Positions 45,011 through 54,900 of a stretch of DNA of 64,000 nt are shown piece after piece; position 1 is the stretch's first letter; every line of letters begins with the position of its first letter. The notes under the pieces are model-generated. The model saw nothing but the letters and a program-made list of their open reading frames with translations. It made no database searches and had not been told where the DNA came from. This stretch comes from Chrysemys picta bellii. Its lineage: Eukaryota > Chordata > Testudines > Emydidae. The stretch covers positions 11,966,998-12,030,997 of the forward strand of contig NC_088791.1 of the NCBI RefSeq assembly GCF_011386835.1, read 5' to 3'. The position numbers and the translations under genes are program-made.

Positions 45011-45811
45011 TGAGCAGTACAAACCTGCAGGGTTGTGACCCACCAGCTGAGAAACACTGCTCTATAGCTGAGAAGATTTGGAATCAGACTTGACCTCTGC
45101 TCCCAGTAAAGATGAACCTGAATGAACACCCTGGGTCTGAACAGCTGCAAACTTTGGAGACGTTTGGACTGGAGCTGGATGTAAACTTTGTAGTTCAGGC
45201 ACATCTCAAATTCCCAGACCTGCCCTGCTAATGACTCGTCCAGTGACCCTGAGCAAGCCATTTAGGCAAAAACATCCCAACTTGGGTGCCTACTGTCAGG
45301 CACTTTTTCAGTCCATTTTTAGGCATCTAAATAATTGGACTGGTTTTCAAAGTCACAATGCCTACTGAAATCAATGGGAGTTTTGCATGAGTAGTCACTG
45401 AAGACCAGATTCTGAACATTTATTCTCACTGATGAGCAAGTTCCTCATGAGTATTCTCACTGGAGGCAATAGAACAACTGGTGTGAGTACTGATTGGCCT
45501 AGAGAAAGGACTTGAGTCCTCAAAGGTATTTCAGTGAGATGTCAATTGGAGTTAGGCACCTAAATACCTTTGAGGATCTGGGCCTTGGGGATTTGACCCA
45601 ATATTATCATTTGTTCATTATTACAAGAACTAAACATGTATATAATAGGTATCATTAAAAACTCAACTTCTACTGCCCTAGGTACTTAGAGTAACTGTGA
45701 TATGTTCCTATACTTAGAACTGGAGATATTGCAGTCTCCAGCAGCTAGGGAAGTTCAGGCTTGAAACAAGGTACACATTTGTAACAGTGAGGGTAATTTA
45801 CCATTGGGACT
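45011..45811. other. No recognisable gene
   Basis: Small DNA-element words at 45540-45595 (ggagttaggcacctaaatacctttgaggatctgggcc), inverted to 35027-35060. Nothing else recognised. Confidence 0.4.
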
Positions 45812-45895
45812 GCTCACCTAGGGATGAGATGGATTCTCCATCACACAAAGTCTTTAAATCAGGATTGGTTGCCTTTCTAAAAAATGATCTAGCTC

Positions 45896-47344
45896 TTTGA
45901 AAACTCAGGGCAATTGGGGGAGATCCCGGATGATTGGAAAAAGGCAAATATAGTGCCCATCTTTAAAAAAGGGAAGAAGGAGAAACTACAGACTGGTCAG
46001 CCTCACCTCAGTCCCCAGAAAAATCATGGAGCAGGTCCTCAAGGAATCCATTTTGAAGCACTTGGAGGAGAGGACGGTGATCTGGAACAATCAACATGGA
46101 TTCACCAAGGGCAAGTAATGCCTGACGAACCTGATTGCCTTCTATGATGAGATAACTGGCTCTGTGGATATGGGGAAAGCGGTAGATGTGATATACCTTG
46201 ACTTTAGCAAAGCTTTTGATACCGTCTTCCACAGTATTTTTGCCAGCAAGTTAAAGAAGTATGTATTGGATGAATGGACTATAAGGTGGATAGAAAGCTG
46301 GCTAGATCATCAGGCTCAATGGGTAATGATCAACGGCTTGATGTCTAGTTGGCAGCCGGTATCAAGAGGAGTGCCCCAGGGGTTGGTCCTGGGGCCGGTT
46401 TTGTTCAACATCTTCATTAATAATCTGGATGATGGGATGGATTGCAACCTCAGCAATTTTGCAGATGACACTAAGCTGTGGGGGAGATAGATATGCTGGA
46501 GGGTAGAGATAGGGTCCAGAGTAACCTAGACAAATTGGAGGATTGGGCCAAAAGAAATCTGATGAGGTTCAACAAGGACAAGTGCAGAGTCCTACACTTA
46601 GGATGGAAGAATCCCATGCACTGCTACAGGCTGGGGACTGACTGGCTAAGCAGCAGTTTTGCAGAAAAGGACCTGGGGATTACAGTGGATGAGAAGCTGG
46701 ATATGAGTCAGCAGTGTGCCCTTGTTGCCAAGAAGGCTAACTGAATATTGGGCTGCATTAGTAGGAGCATTGCCAGCAGATCGAGGGAAGTGATTATTCC
46801 CCTCTATTTGGCACTGGTGAGACCACATCTGGAGTATTGCATCCAGCTTTGGGCCCCCCACTACAAAAAGGATGTGGACAAATTGGAGAGAGGGCAACTC
46901 AAATGATCAGGGGGCTGGGGCACATGACTTATGAAGAGTGGCTGAGGGAACTGGGCTTATTTAGTCTGCAGAAGAGAAGAGCGAGGGGGGATTTGATAGC
47001 AGCCTTCAACTACCTGAAGGAGGGATCCAAGGAGGACGGAGCTAGGCTGTTCTCAGTGGTGGCAGATGACAGAACAAGGAGAAATGGTCTCAAGTTGCAG
47101 TGGGGGAGGTCTAGATTGGATATTAGGAAACACTTTTTGACTAGGAGGGTGGTGAAGCACTGGAATGGGTTACCTAGGGAGGTGGTAGAATCTGCATCCT
47201 TAGAGGTTTTTAAGGTCCAGCTTGACAAAGCCCTGGCTGGGATGATTTAGTTGGTGTTGGTCCTGCTTTGAGCATGGGGTTAGACTAGATGACTTCCTGA
47301 GGTCTCTTCCAACCCTAATCTTCTGTGATTCTATGATTCTATGA
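45896..47344 (+). mobile_element. CR1 LINE, 5'-truncated, inserted in older CR1
   Basis: Same subfamily as the 38 kb copy but on the plus strand. It ends with ttctgtgattctatgattctatga and lies within an older CR1 tail. Truncated at the residue equivalent to about 308 of the 38 kb ORF. More decayed than that copy. Confidence 0.9.
45897..47250 (+). pseudogene. CR1 ORF2 remnant (reverse transcriptase to C-terminus)
   Basis: Aligns collinearly with the RT half of the 38 kb [23 protein letters not shown] starts near 45917; the [12 protein letters not shown] block (first catalytic Asp) near 46191-46226; [20 protein letters not shown] near 46369-46428; FADDTKLW with both catalytic Asp intact near 46459-46482; and the C-terminal domain 46837-47250 ends LAGMI. 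Frameshifts near 46000, 46485 and 46870 and a stop at 46742 break it into at least four frames. It would have lacked the endonuclease even at insertion. Confidence 0.9.
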
Positions 47345-47423
47345 ACCGGATGCATTCAGCCTTGATGCTGCAATTACTGGGTGAGATGCCAATGTCCATG
47401 TTATTTTGGTGGTCAGACTAGAT

Positions 47424-47867
47424 CAGGGGTGGCCAACCTGTGGCTCCGGAGCCACATGCGGCTCTTCAGAAGTTAATTTGCGGCTCCTTGTATAGACACC
47501 AACTCTGGGGCTGGAGCTACAGGCACCAACTTTCCACTGTGCTGGGGGGTGCTTACTGTCAACCCCTGGCTCTGCCACAGGCCCTGCTCCCACTCCACCC
47601 CTTTCACACCCCCTGAGCCTGCCATGCCCTCGCTCTTCCCCATCCCCTTCCGAGCCTCCTGCACCCCACGAAACAGCTGATCCGGAGGTGCGGGAAGGGA
47701 GGGGGCGGGGGAGGCGCTGATCGGTGGGGCTGCCGATGGGTGGGAGGCGCTGGGAGTGTGTGTGTGTGGGGGGAGCTAATGGGGGATGCTGATGTATTAC
47801 TGTGGCTCTTTGGCAATGTACATTGGTAAATTCTGGCTCCTTCTCAGGCTCAGGTTGGCCACCCCTG
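47424..47867. mobile_element. hAT-type non-autonomous element (444 bp)
   Basis: The 17-bp terminal inverted repeats are perfect (caggggtggccaacctg and its complement). The exact 8-bp target duplication gactagat lies at 47416-47423 and 47868-47875, inside the older CR1 tail. The right subterminal part is the inverted equivalent of the left part of the element at 24607-24919. Interior GC-rich, with a short (TG) run near 47757-47767. No transposase frame. The 8-bp duplication and CAGGGG ends put it in the hAT superfamily. Confidence 0.95.
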
Positions 47868-47917
47868 GACTAGATGATTACAGCAGCTCCTTTTGGCCTT
47901 AAAATATTTGAATCTAG

Positions 47918-48449
47918 GAACCATCTCTACAGAATAGTAAAAGCAGAGGTCTTGATGGGTCTCATGGTGGCTCGTCTGTCTCGTATCTTGTTTAGCTGAA
48001 ATGCCAGTTGTCTCAGTGCTTTGCAAATACCTTGCTTTAAAGTTACCCTCTAGTTACAAAACATGGCAATGTAGAGAGCCCTGCAAATCCTTGGATATCC
48101 ACGGAGCATTTTTGCGGATCGCGGATCGGATGTGGAAACAAATTTTGTATCCGCGCAGAGCTCTAGCAATATAGTTAACATCAGCAGCAACCTATTCTTA
48201 CTCCTCCCCACCCCATAGGTGCCACGCTCACAAAAGTCACTGGCTGCCAAAGAATAATTGGACATTTTTACATGGGGACAAAAGCTCACACTTTGTGCTT
48301 CGTTCTTCCTTTAAACATTTTTTTTTTTTTTACTCCCATAATCAGATTTTCTACCTTGGGGGCTTTTCTTTAAAGCTTGTGCTCTCTTGGGCCCATGCTC
48401 GTTGCAGTGGTGGTCTGGGCTGATAAAAGCCTTCTGACACTGTCTGTTA
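47918..48449. other. No gene; MITE-like word near 48060-48165
   Basis: Segment 48060-48165 (gagccctgcaaatccttggatatccacgg ... tttgtatccgcgcagagctct) has inverted edges (agagccctgc / gcgcagagctct) and is possibly a small DNA element. No gene. Confidence 0.35.
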
Positions 48450-48745
48450 GGGTACGTCTATACTTACCCGCTGGTTTGGCGTCAAGCAATCGATCTTCTG
48501 GGATCAATTTATCGCGTCTTGTCTAGACGTGATAAATCGATCCCGGAAGTGCTCGCTGTCGACGCCGGTACTCCTGCTCCGCGAGAGGAGTAGGCGAAGT
48601 CGATGGGGGAGCCTGCCTGCCGCGTGTGGACCCCGCGGTAAGTACCTTTAAGTTCGAACTAAGATACTTCGACTTCAGCTATGTTATTCACGTAGCTGAA
48701 GTTGCGTATCTTAGTTCGAACTGGGGGCTTAATGTGGACCAGCCC
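48450..48745. mobile_element. Hairpin-rich MITE with TTA target duplication
   Basis: The termini gggtacgtctatact and (right, complemented) gggctggtccacatt match at about 10 of 16. The element is flanked by TTA (48447-48449 and 48746-48748), as expected of Harbinger-type insertions. It holds two strong hairpins: 48498-48543 (gggatcaatttatcgcgtct pairing with agacgtgataaatcgatccc) and 48651-48722 (about 30-nt arms). No coding sequence. Confidence 0.7.
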
Positions 48746-48748
48746 TTA

Positions 48749-49555
48749 GTGTCCATGCTATGATGTGTTTTTGAAGCTAAGAAGGTTGGATTTGTCTTAT
48801 TGGATCTGATCTTGTCTGTCTAGTCCAGTCTCTTGTTTCTGAGTGTGCCCAATGCAAGCGGAGGATGAAAGAAACCCAATCCCTTTAATAATATACCCAG
48901 CCAGTGTTGGGCAGTGCTGGGGTATGTGGAGAGAGTAGGAAAATTCCTTCTTGATCCCTGCCGGTGGTAGACTGTGCCCTGAAGCATGGCATAGGAGGAC
49001 TCTTATTATCTTAGTTTCCCTAGTTACAAATATTATCAATGGCCACAGATTATCCTGCCCTTTTGAAAAATGCAGTCACAGTATTTGTCAATGGATCCCC
49101 TGTGAGTTGGGGGAAACTGTGGGATGACCCCACAGACTTTCATGTAGAACATGGAGTCGGCACATGCTCTGTTCTCTAGTAAAGGGCAGTTCACCTCATC
49201 CCAGCAACCAATCTCTGAGCTGCTATAGCTACTGCCTAGGGGAGAGATAAGGTCCTGGATTTGACTTGCTGTGTGACCCTAAGCACGTAACGGTGTGTAT
49301 TAACCAATCCATCTGTAAGCTGGAGACAGTACCCCCTGCCCAAGACAAGGGGGAACTGGGAAATCTGCTTGTGTTTCCTATGTTCCCTCATAGGAGCTGT
49401 CACAACTGGATTCTTCTGCTCTGTCTCTGGTAGAGCAGGGAATTTTCTTGCCTGGCACCCTGCTGCTCCTGTCTGGAGCACCAGCTGACAGGGCTCTGAC
49501 AGACCCACTAATTGCCACATGGATGAGTCACCTCCCCACCCATTATTTCAGATTC
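48749..49555. other. No gene; old LINE-like words 48780-49070
   Basis: Segment 48780-49070 (gtctagtccagtctcttgtttctgagtgtgcccaatgcaagcgg ... ttccttcttgatccctgccggtgg) resembles an old CR1/L2-type 3' region that I cannot place exactly. From 49070 to 49555 nothing is recognised. Confidence 0.35.
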
Positions 49556-49560
49556 ATAGC
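49556..49560. repeat. Target site duplication (3' side of the element)
   Basis: atagc, identical to 56359-56363 on the other side of the LTR retrotransposon. Five bases is the usual length for Ty3/Gypsy elements. Confidence 0.9.
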
Positions 49561-50378
49561 TGTCAGGACTGAGATCCCCACTTTGAACTTTAGGGTACAA
49601 ATGTAGGGGCCTGCATAAAAACTTCTAAGCTTAATTACCAGCTTAGCTCTGGTTCGGCTGCCACCATTTTCAATGGATTCCCTCCCTGGGAAACCTTGAA
49701 AAACCTTCACCAAATCCCTGGTGAAAACAAATCCAACCCCTTGGATTTAAAACAAGGGGAAATTAACCATTCCCCTCCTTCCTCCCACCAACTCCTGGTG
49801 AATCAAGATCCAAAACCCCTTTGGATCTAAAACAAGGAAAAAATCAATCAGGTTCTTAAAAAGAAGGTTTTTAATTAAAGAAAAAGGTAAAAATCATCTC
49901 TGTAAAATCAGTATGGAAATCAACCTTACAGGGTAATCAAACTTAAAGAGCTCAGAGGACTCCCCTCTAGTCTCAGGTTCAAGGTACAGCAAACAAAGAT
50001 AAACACTCTAGTAAAAGGTACATTTACAAGTTGAGAAAAACAAAGGAAAACTAACACGCCTTGCCTGGCTATTTACTTACAAGTTTGAAATAGGAGAGGC
50101 TTGTTTAGAAAGATGTGGAGAACCTGGATTGATGTCTGGTCCCTCTCATTCCCTGAGAACGAACACCATCCCAAAACAAAGAACACAAACAAAAGCCTTC
50201 CCCCCCCCAAGATTTGAAAGTATCTTGTCCCCTTATTGGTCCTTTAGGTCAGATGCCAGCCAGGTTACCTGAGCTTCTTAACCCTTTACAGGGAAAAGGA
50301 TTTTGGAGTCTCTGGCCAGGAGGGATTTATAGTACTGTACACAGGACAGCTATTACCCTTCCCTTTATAGTTATGACA
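49561..50378 (-). repeat. 3' LTR (818 bp)
   Basis: Bounded by TGTCA and TGACA, a 5-bp inverted terminus. Compared base by base with the other LTR I found one difference: a run of nine C here (50200-50208) against eight there. A minus-strand ATTAAA (plus 49870-49875) is a possible polyadenylation signal, low confidence. No canonical AATAAA was seen. Confidence 0.97.
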
Positions 50379-50390
50379 CGCCCCCCAAAT
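50379..50390 (-). promoter_or_regulatory. Polypurine tract
   Basis: On the minus strand ATTTGGGGGGCG ends exactly at the 3' LTR. It is the expected plus-strand primer of reverse transcription. It is short, and the final C next to the LTR is unusual. Confidence 0.65.
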
Positions 50391-50539
50391 CACAGATAGT
50401 GTTGGATGTTCGGTTCCACACTGGCTGTGATTTCTTCCTGGAGTTCTAGGAGAAAACAGAGTTAATAAGACACATGTACCTTTAGACATACTACTGATTA
50501 TATAAAAACTAACAATATGTTTCATTCCAAGAACAATTG

Positions 50540-51985
50540 TTAACCAGTTAACTCTGGGAAACTTTCCCGGGAAAGTGCATCAGCCACTTTGTTAGAAGCT
50601 CCCGAAATGTGTTGTATTTCAAAATCAAAATCTTGGAGAGCTAAACTCCACCGAAGAAGTTTTTTGTTATTTCCCTTGGCGGTATGAAGCCACTGTAGCG
50701 CAGCATGGTCTGTTTGTAGTTGGAAACGCCGTCCCCAAACATATGGGCGTAGCTTTTCCAGCGCGTACACAATGGCATAGCATTCCTTTTCGCTGATTGA
50801 CCAATGGCTTTCCCTCTCAGACAGTTTCTTACTGAGAAATACGACAGGATGGAATTCTTGATCCGGTCCTTCCTCCATTAAAACTGCTCCCACGCCTCGC
50901 TCGGACGCATCTGTGGTTACTTGGAACGGTTTGTCAAAGTCTGGGGCCCTTAGCACAGGGTCAGACATGAGTGTTGCCTTAAGCTGGTTAAAGGCCTTTT
51001 GACACTCATTAGTCCACTGAACTGCATTTGGCTGTTTCTTTCTGGTTAGGTCTGTCAGCGGGGCGGCGATTTGGCTGTAGTGGGGTACAAATCGCCTATA
51101 ATATCCAGCCAAGCCTAAGAAGGATTGGACCTGTTTCTTAGACTTTGGAACCGGCCACTTTTGGATAGCATCCACTTTGGCCTGTATGGGATTTATAGTT
51201 CCTTGACCCACCTGGTGCCCCAGGTAAGTCACTCTGTTTTGGCCTATTTGACACTTTTTAGCCTTAACAGTTAGTCCTGCCTGCTGGATGCGCTCGAAAA
51301 CTTTTTCCAGGTGCTCCATGTGCTCTGCCCATGAATCAGAAAAAATGGCCACATCATCGAGGTAGGCAACTGCAGATTCTCCCAATCCCGCTAGGAGACC
51401 ATCTACAAGTCTTTGGAAGGTGGCGGGTGCATTTCGCAACCCGAAAGGAAGTACATTGAATTCATACACCCCTGCCTGGGTGACGAAGGCTGACCTTTCC
51501 TTAGCGGGTTCATTTAGTGGTACTTGCCAGTACCCCTTGGTTAAGTCCAAAGTAGAGATGAATTGGGCATGTCCCAATTTCTCCAATAGCTCATCTGTGC
51601 GTGGCATTGGATAGTTGTCAGGACGAGTTACAGCATTTAGCTTACGGTAGTCCACGCAAAAGCGTATTTCCCCATCTGGTTTGGGAACTAGAACCACTGG
51701 AGATGCCCATGCACTCTTAGAGGGGCGGATTATACCCATCTGTAGCATGTCCTGGATCTCCCTTTGTATAGCCGTTTTGGCATGAGGTGACTCCCGGTAG
51801 GGTGGGGTTCTAATAGGGTGAGCATTACCTGTGTCAATGGAGTGGTATGCCCGTTCGGTCCATCCTGGAGTGGCTGAGAAAATTGGTGCAAAGCTTGTGC
51901 ACAGCTCCTTGATCTGCTGTCGCTGCAGACGTCCAAGGGTCGTGGAGAGGTTCACCTCTTCCACGCCACCATCCTTTTTTCCTTC
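50540..51985 (-). CDS. Reverse transcriptase-RNase H of the Gmr1-like element
   Basis: The frame opens directly after the UAG at 51986-51988 and runs 481 codons plus stop. Numbered from the GTG at 51964 (474 residues; that GTG is a convenience, not a proven start): RFCVDYRKLN at 101-110; first catalytic Asp in STLDLTKGYW at 140; LPFGLRNAPATFQ at 172-184; the YLDD box at 201-204; LGLAGYYRRF at 283-292. RNase H follows, with Asp 352 (TTDAS), Glu 394 (SEKE), Asp 419 (QTDHAA) and Asp 462 (ADALSR) all intact. No integrase follows, unlike usual Gypsy pol. It is in the same frame as the gag-protease-integrase ORF, seven codons past the UAG before that GTG. Most simply it is made by readthrough of the UAG or as one polyprotein in UAG-free copies. 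Confidence 0.95.
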   Translation of the reverse strand, partial: EGKKDGGVEEVNLSTTLGRLQRQQIKELCTSFAPIFSATPGWTERAYHSIDTGNAHPIRTPPYRESPHAKTAIQREIQDMLQMGIIRPSKSAWASPVVLVPKPDGEIRFCVDYRKLNAVTRPDNYPMPRTDELLEKLGHAQFISTLDLTKGYWQVPLNEPAKERSAFVTQAGVYEFNVLPFGLRNAPATFQRLVDGLLAGLGESAVAYLDDVAIFSDSWAEHMEHLEKVFERIQQAGLTVKAKKCQIGQNRVTYLGHQVGQGTINPIQAKVDAIQKWPVPKSKKQVQSFLGLAGYYRRFVPHYSQIAAPLTDLTRKKQPNAVQWTNECQKAFNQLKATLMSDPVLRAPDFDKPFQVTTDASERGVGAVLMEEGPDQEFHPVVFLSKKLSERESHWSISEKECYAIVYALEKLRPYVWGRRFQLQTDHAALQWLHTAKGNNKKLLRWSLALQDFDFEIQHISGASNKVADALSRESFPELTG

Positions 51986-51988
51986 CTA
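51986..51988 (-). other. In-frame UAG between integrase and RT
   Basis: The minus strand reads GGT GTC TAC TAG GAA GGA AAA. The frame is the same on both sides and open for 1070 codons before and 481 after. It is either a programmed readthrough site or a point mutation of a sense codon in this copy (TAC, CAG, AAG, TGG and others are one step away). The context after UAG (GAA) does not match the best-known strong readthrough contexts. Confidence 0.95.
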
Positions 51989-54900
51989 GTAGACACCTTC
52001 AGGCCACTCTGCATCATCTGTTTCCTGGGCTGTAAACTGGCAAACGTTTAATTCTCTGGAATAAAAGGGCTTAAGAGAATTAACATGGTATACCTTAGGC
52101 TTTATGTTGGAGGTGGGGGAGGCTATGAGATAGTTAACAGCTCCTAGGCGCTCCTGGACCGTGAATGGTCCTTCCCACGACGCTTCCATTTTATGGGCCT
52201 GGAGCGCCTTTAAGACCATGACTTGGTCTCCTACCTTGAAGGACCGTTCTCTGGAATGTTTATCATACCAGGCCTTTTGCTCTTCCTGAGCATCCTTTAG
52301 GTTTTCTTTAGCAAGGGCCAAAGAATGTCGGAGGGTGTTTTGTAGGTTGCTTACAAAGTCTAGAATGTTTGTTCCTGGAGAAGGCGTAAACCCCTCCCAT
52401 TGCTGCTTCACCAACTGTAATGGCCCCTTAACCTCACGGCCATACACAAGTTCAAATGGTGAAAACCCTAAACTGGGATGTGGTACAGCCCTGTAGGCAA
52501 AAAGCAACTGCTGCAACACGAGGTCCCAATCATTGGAGTGTTCATTTACAAATTTACGTATCACGGCCCCCAAAGTTCCATTAAACCTCTCCACCAGGCC
52601 ATTGGTTTCATGGTGGTAAGGGGTGGCAACCAAGTGATTCACCCCATGAGCTTCCCACAGGTTTTCCATGGTTCCTGCCAGGGAGTTAGTTCCCGAATCT
52701 GTAAGGATGTCGGAGGGCCAACCTACCCTGGCAAAAATGTCTGTTAATGCCTGGCACACACTTTTAGCCCTGGTGTTGCTTAAGGGTACTGCTTCCGGCC
52801 ATCGGGTAGCAAAATCCATGAAAGTCAGTACGTACTGCTTTCCTCTGGGTGTCTTCTTTGGGAAAGGACCCAGAATATCCACAGCTACGCGCTGAAATGG
52901 GACCTCAATTATGGGTAGTGGCTGGAGAGGGGCTTTAACCTGGTCTTGGGGTTTTCCCACTCGTTGGCACACCTCACAAGACCGGACATAATTAGCAACG
53001 TCCTTGCCCATTCCCTCCCAGTGGAAGGACTTCCCCAACCGGTCTTTGGTTCTGTTCACCCCAGAATGGCCACTGGGATGATCATGGGCTAAGCTCAAGA
53101 GCTTTACCCGATACTTAGTGGGAACTACCAACTGCCTTTGAGGATGCCAGTCTTCCTGGTGCCCACCAGAAATAGTCTCCTTGTATAAAAGTCCTTGTTC
53201 TACAACAAACCGGGATCGGTTAGAAGACCTGAGAGGCGGTGGGGTGCTCCGCGCCGCCGCCCAAGCTTTCTGAAGGCTGTCATCTGCTTCCTGCTCGGCC
53301 TGGAACTGTTCCCTTGATGCTGGAGACATCAGTTCCTCCTTGGACTGTGGACTGGGGCTTGGTCCCTCTGGAAGCGATGCAGGTGCTGGGGCTGTTTCCA
53401 TTGACTGTGAACCGCTGTTTGCTGGTGCACTGTGTGGTATTTCAGGCTCTGGCTGAGCCTCTTGGGTAGGGTTATCTGCTGCTTCTGCCAGTTCAGGCTC
53501 GCTGGTGCCCTCTGGCGTTGGAGTTCTAGACGGGTTTGCAAGCGCTGGACTCAGGGCTGGCAATGGTTCTGGTGCTGGTTGCGTTGCCAGTTCCGGTTCT
53601 GGGACTGGCTTTGGCTGGGTCTCTGGGATTGGATCCACTACGGCTGTTGCAGTCGTTGGCAGGGGATCCAGTTCCACCACCTTTGTCTGGGTCTCCGGTA
53701 ACACAGACGGGGCCCTGGTGGACGGCTCAGGAACAGGGATGGGGGTGAAAGCTTGCTTAGCCTGGCTGCGGGTGACTATTCCCACCCTCTTGGCTACCTT
53801 CACATGGTTGGCCAAGTCTTCCCCCAGCAGCATGGGAATGGGATAATTGTCATAGACTGCAAAAGTCCACATTCCTGACCAGCCCTTATACTGGACATGC
53901 AACGTGGTGGTAGGCAAGGTTACAGACTGTGACACGAAGGGTTGAATTGTCACTGTAGCCTCTGGGTTGATGAGTTTGGGGTCCACTAGGGATTGGTGGA
54001 TAGTTGACACTTGAGCCCCAGTGTCCCTCCAAGCGGTAACCTTCTTTCCGCCCACTCTCAAGGTTTCCCTTCGCTCCGAGGGTATGAGAGAGGCATCTGG
54101 GTTTGGGGATCTTTGGTGTGATTGGGGTGTAATGAACTGTAATCGGTTGGGGTTCTTGGGGCAGTGAGCCTTTATATGTCCCAGTTCATTACATTTAAAA
54201 CATCGCCCTGCTAAGGTATCACCGGGACGATGTTGGTTGGTGGAGATTGGTGTGGTGGGGTGAGAAGGCGTCTGGGGTTTCCCTTGGGATGTGGGTGGGG
54301 CCTTGGGTTGTCCCCGGTGGTAAGGTTTTGTTTCGGCTTGCCCCTTCTGATATTCGCTCCAACTGCTACTAGTTTTTTTCTTTTCTGCCACCTCCACCCA
54401 TTGGGCTCCAATCTCCCCCGCCTCAGTTACAGTTTTGGGCTTCCTATCTAGGATGTACCTTTCTATTTCCTCAGGAACACCCTCTAAAAACTGCTCCATT
54501 TTTACTAGGGAAAGTAGATCTTCTAGAGATTGAACATTTGCTCCTGATACCCAGGCATCACAATTTTTGTCAATGTGGTAGGCATGACGGGTAAATGACA
54601 CATCGGGTTTCCACTTTAGGGCTCTGAACCGCCGACGGGCATGCTCGGGTGTTAGCCCCATTCTGAGTCTGGCCTTGTTTTTAAAAAGTTCATAACTGTT
54701 CATGTGTTCCTTAGGCATTTCAGCCGCCACCTCTGCTAAGGGTCCACTGAGCTGCGGCCTCAGCTCTACCATGTACTGGTCTGCAGTGATGCTGTATCCA
54801 AGGCAGGCCCTTTCAAAATTTTCTAAGAAGGCCTCAGTATCATCGCCTGCCTTGTAGATGGGGAATTTTCTGGGATGGGAAGTGGTACCTGGAGGGGGGT

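Larger units (their letters stand above)
45812..47917 (+). mobile_element. Older CR1 3' tail in three pieces, holding two nested insertions
   Basis: Pieces 45812-45895, 47345-47423 and 47876-47917 read continuously as the older CR1 subfamily tail (gatggattctccatcac ... ttgatgctgcaattactgggtgag ... ggtcagactagatgattacagcagctccttttggcc). It is cut first by a younger CR1 and second by a hAT-type element. Confidence 0.8.

Noticed and set aside
53239..53846. Plus-strand Trp/Gly/Ala-rich frames opposite the retrotransposon spacer
   Set aside because: Antisense of the Pro/Glu-rich linker; low complexity.
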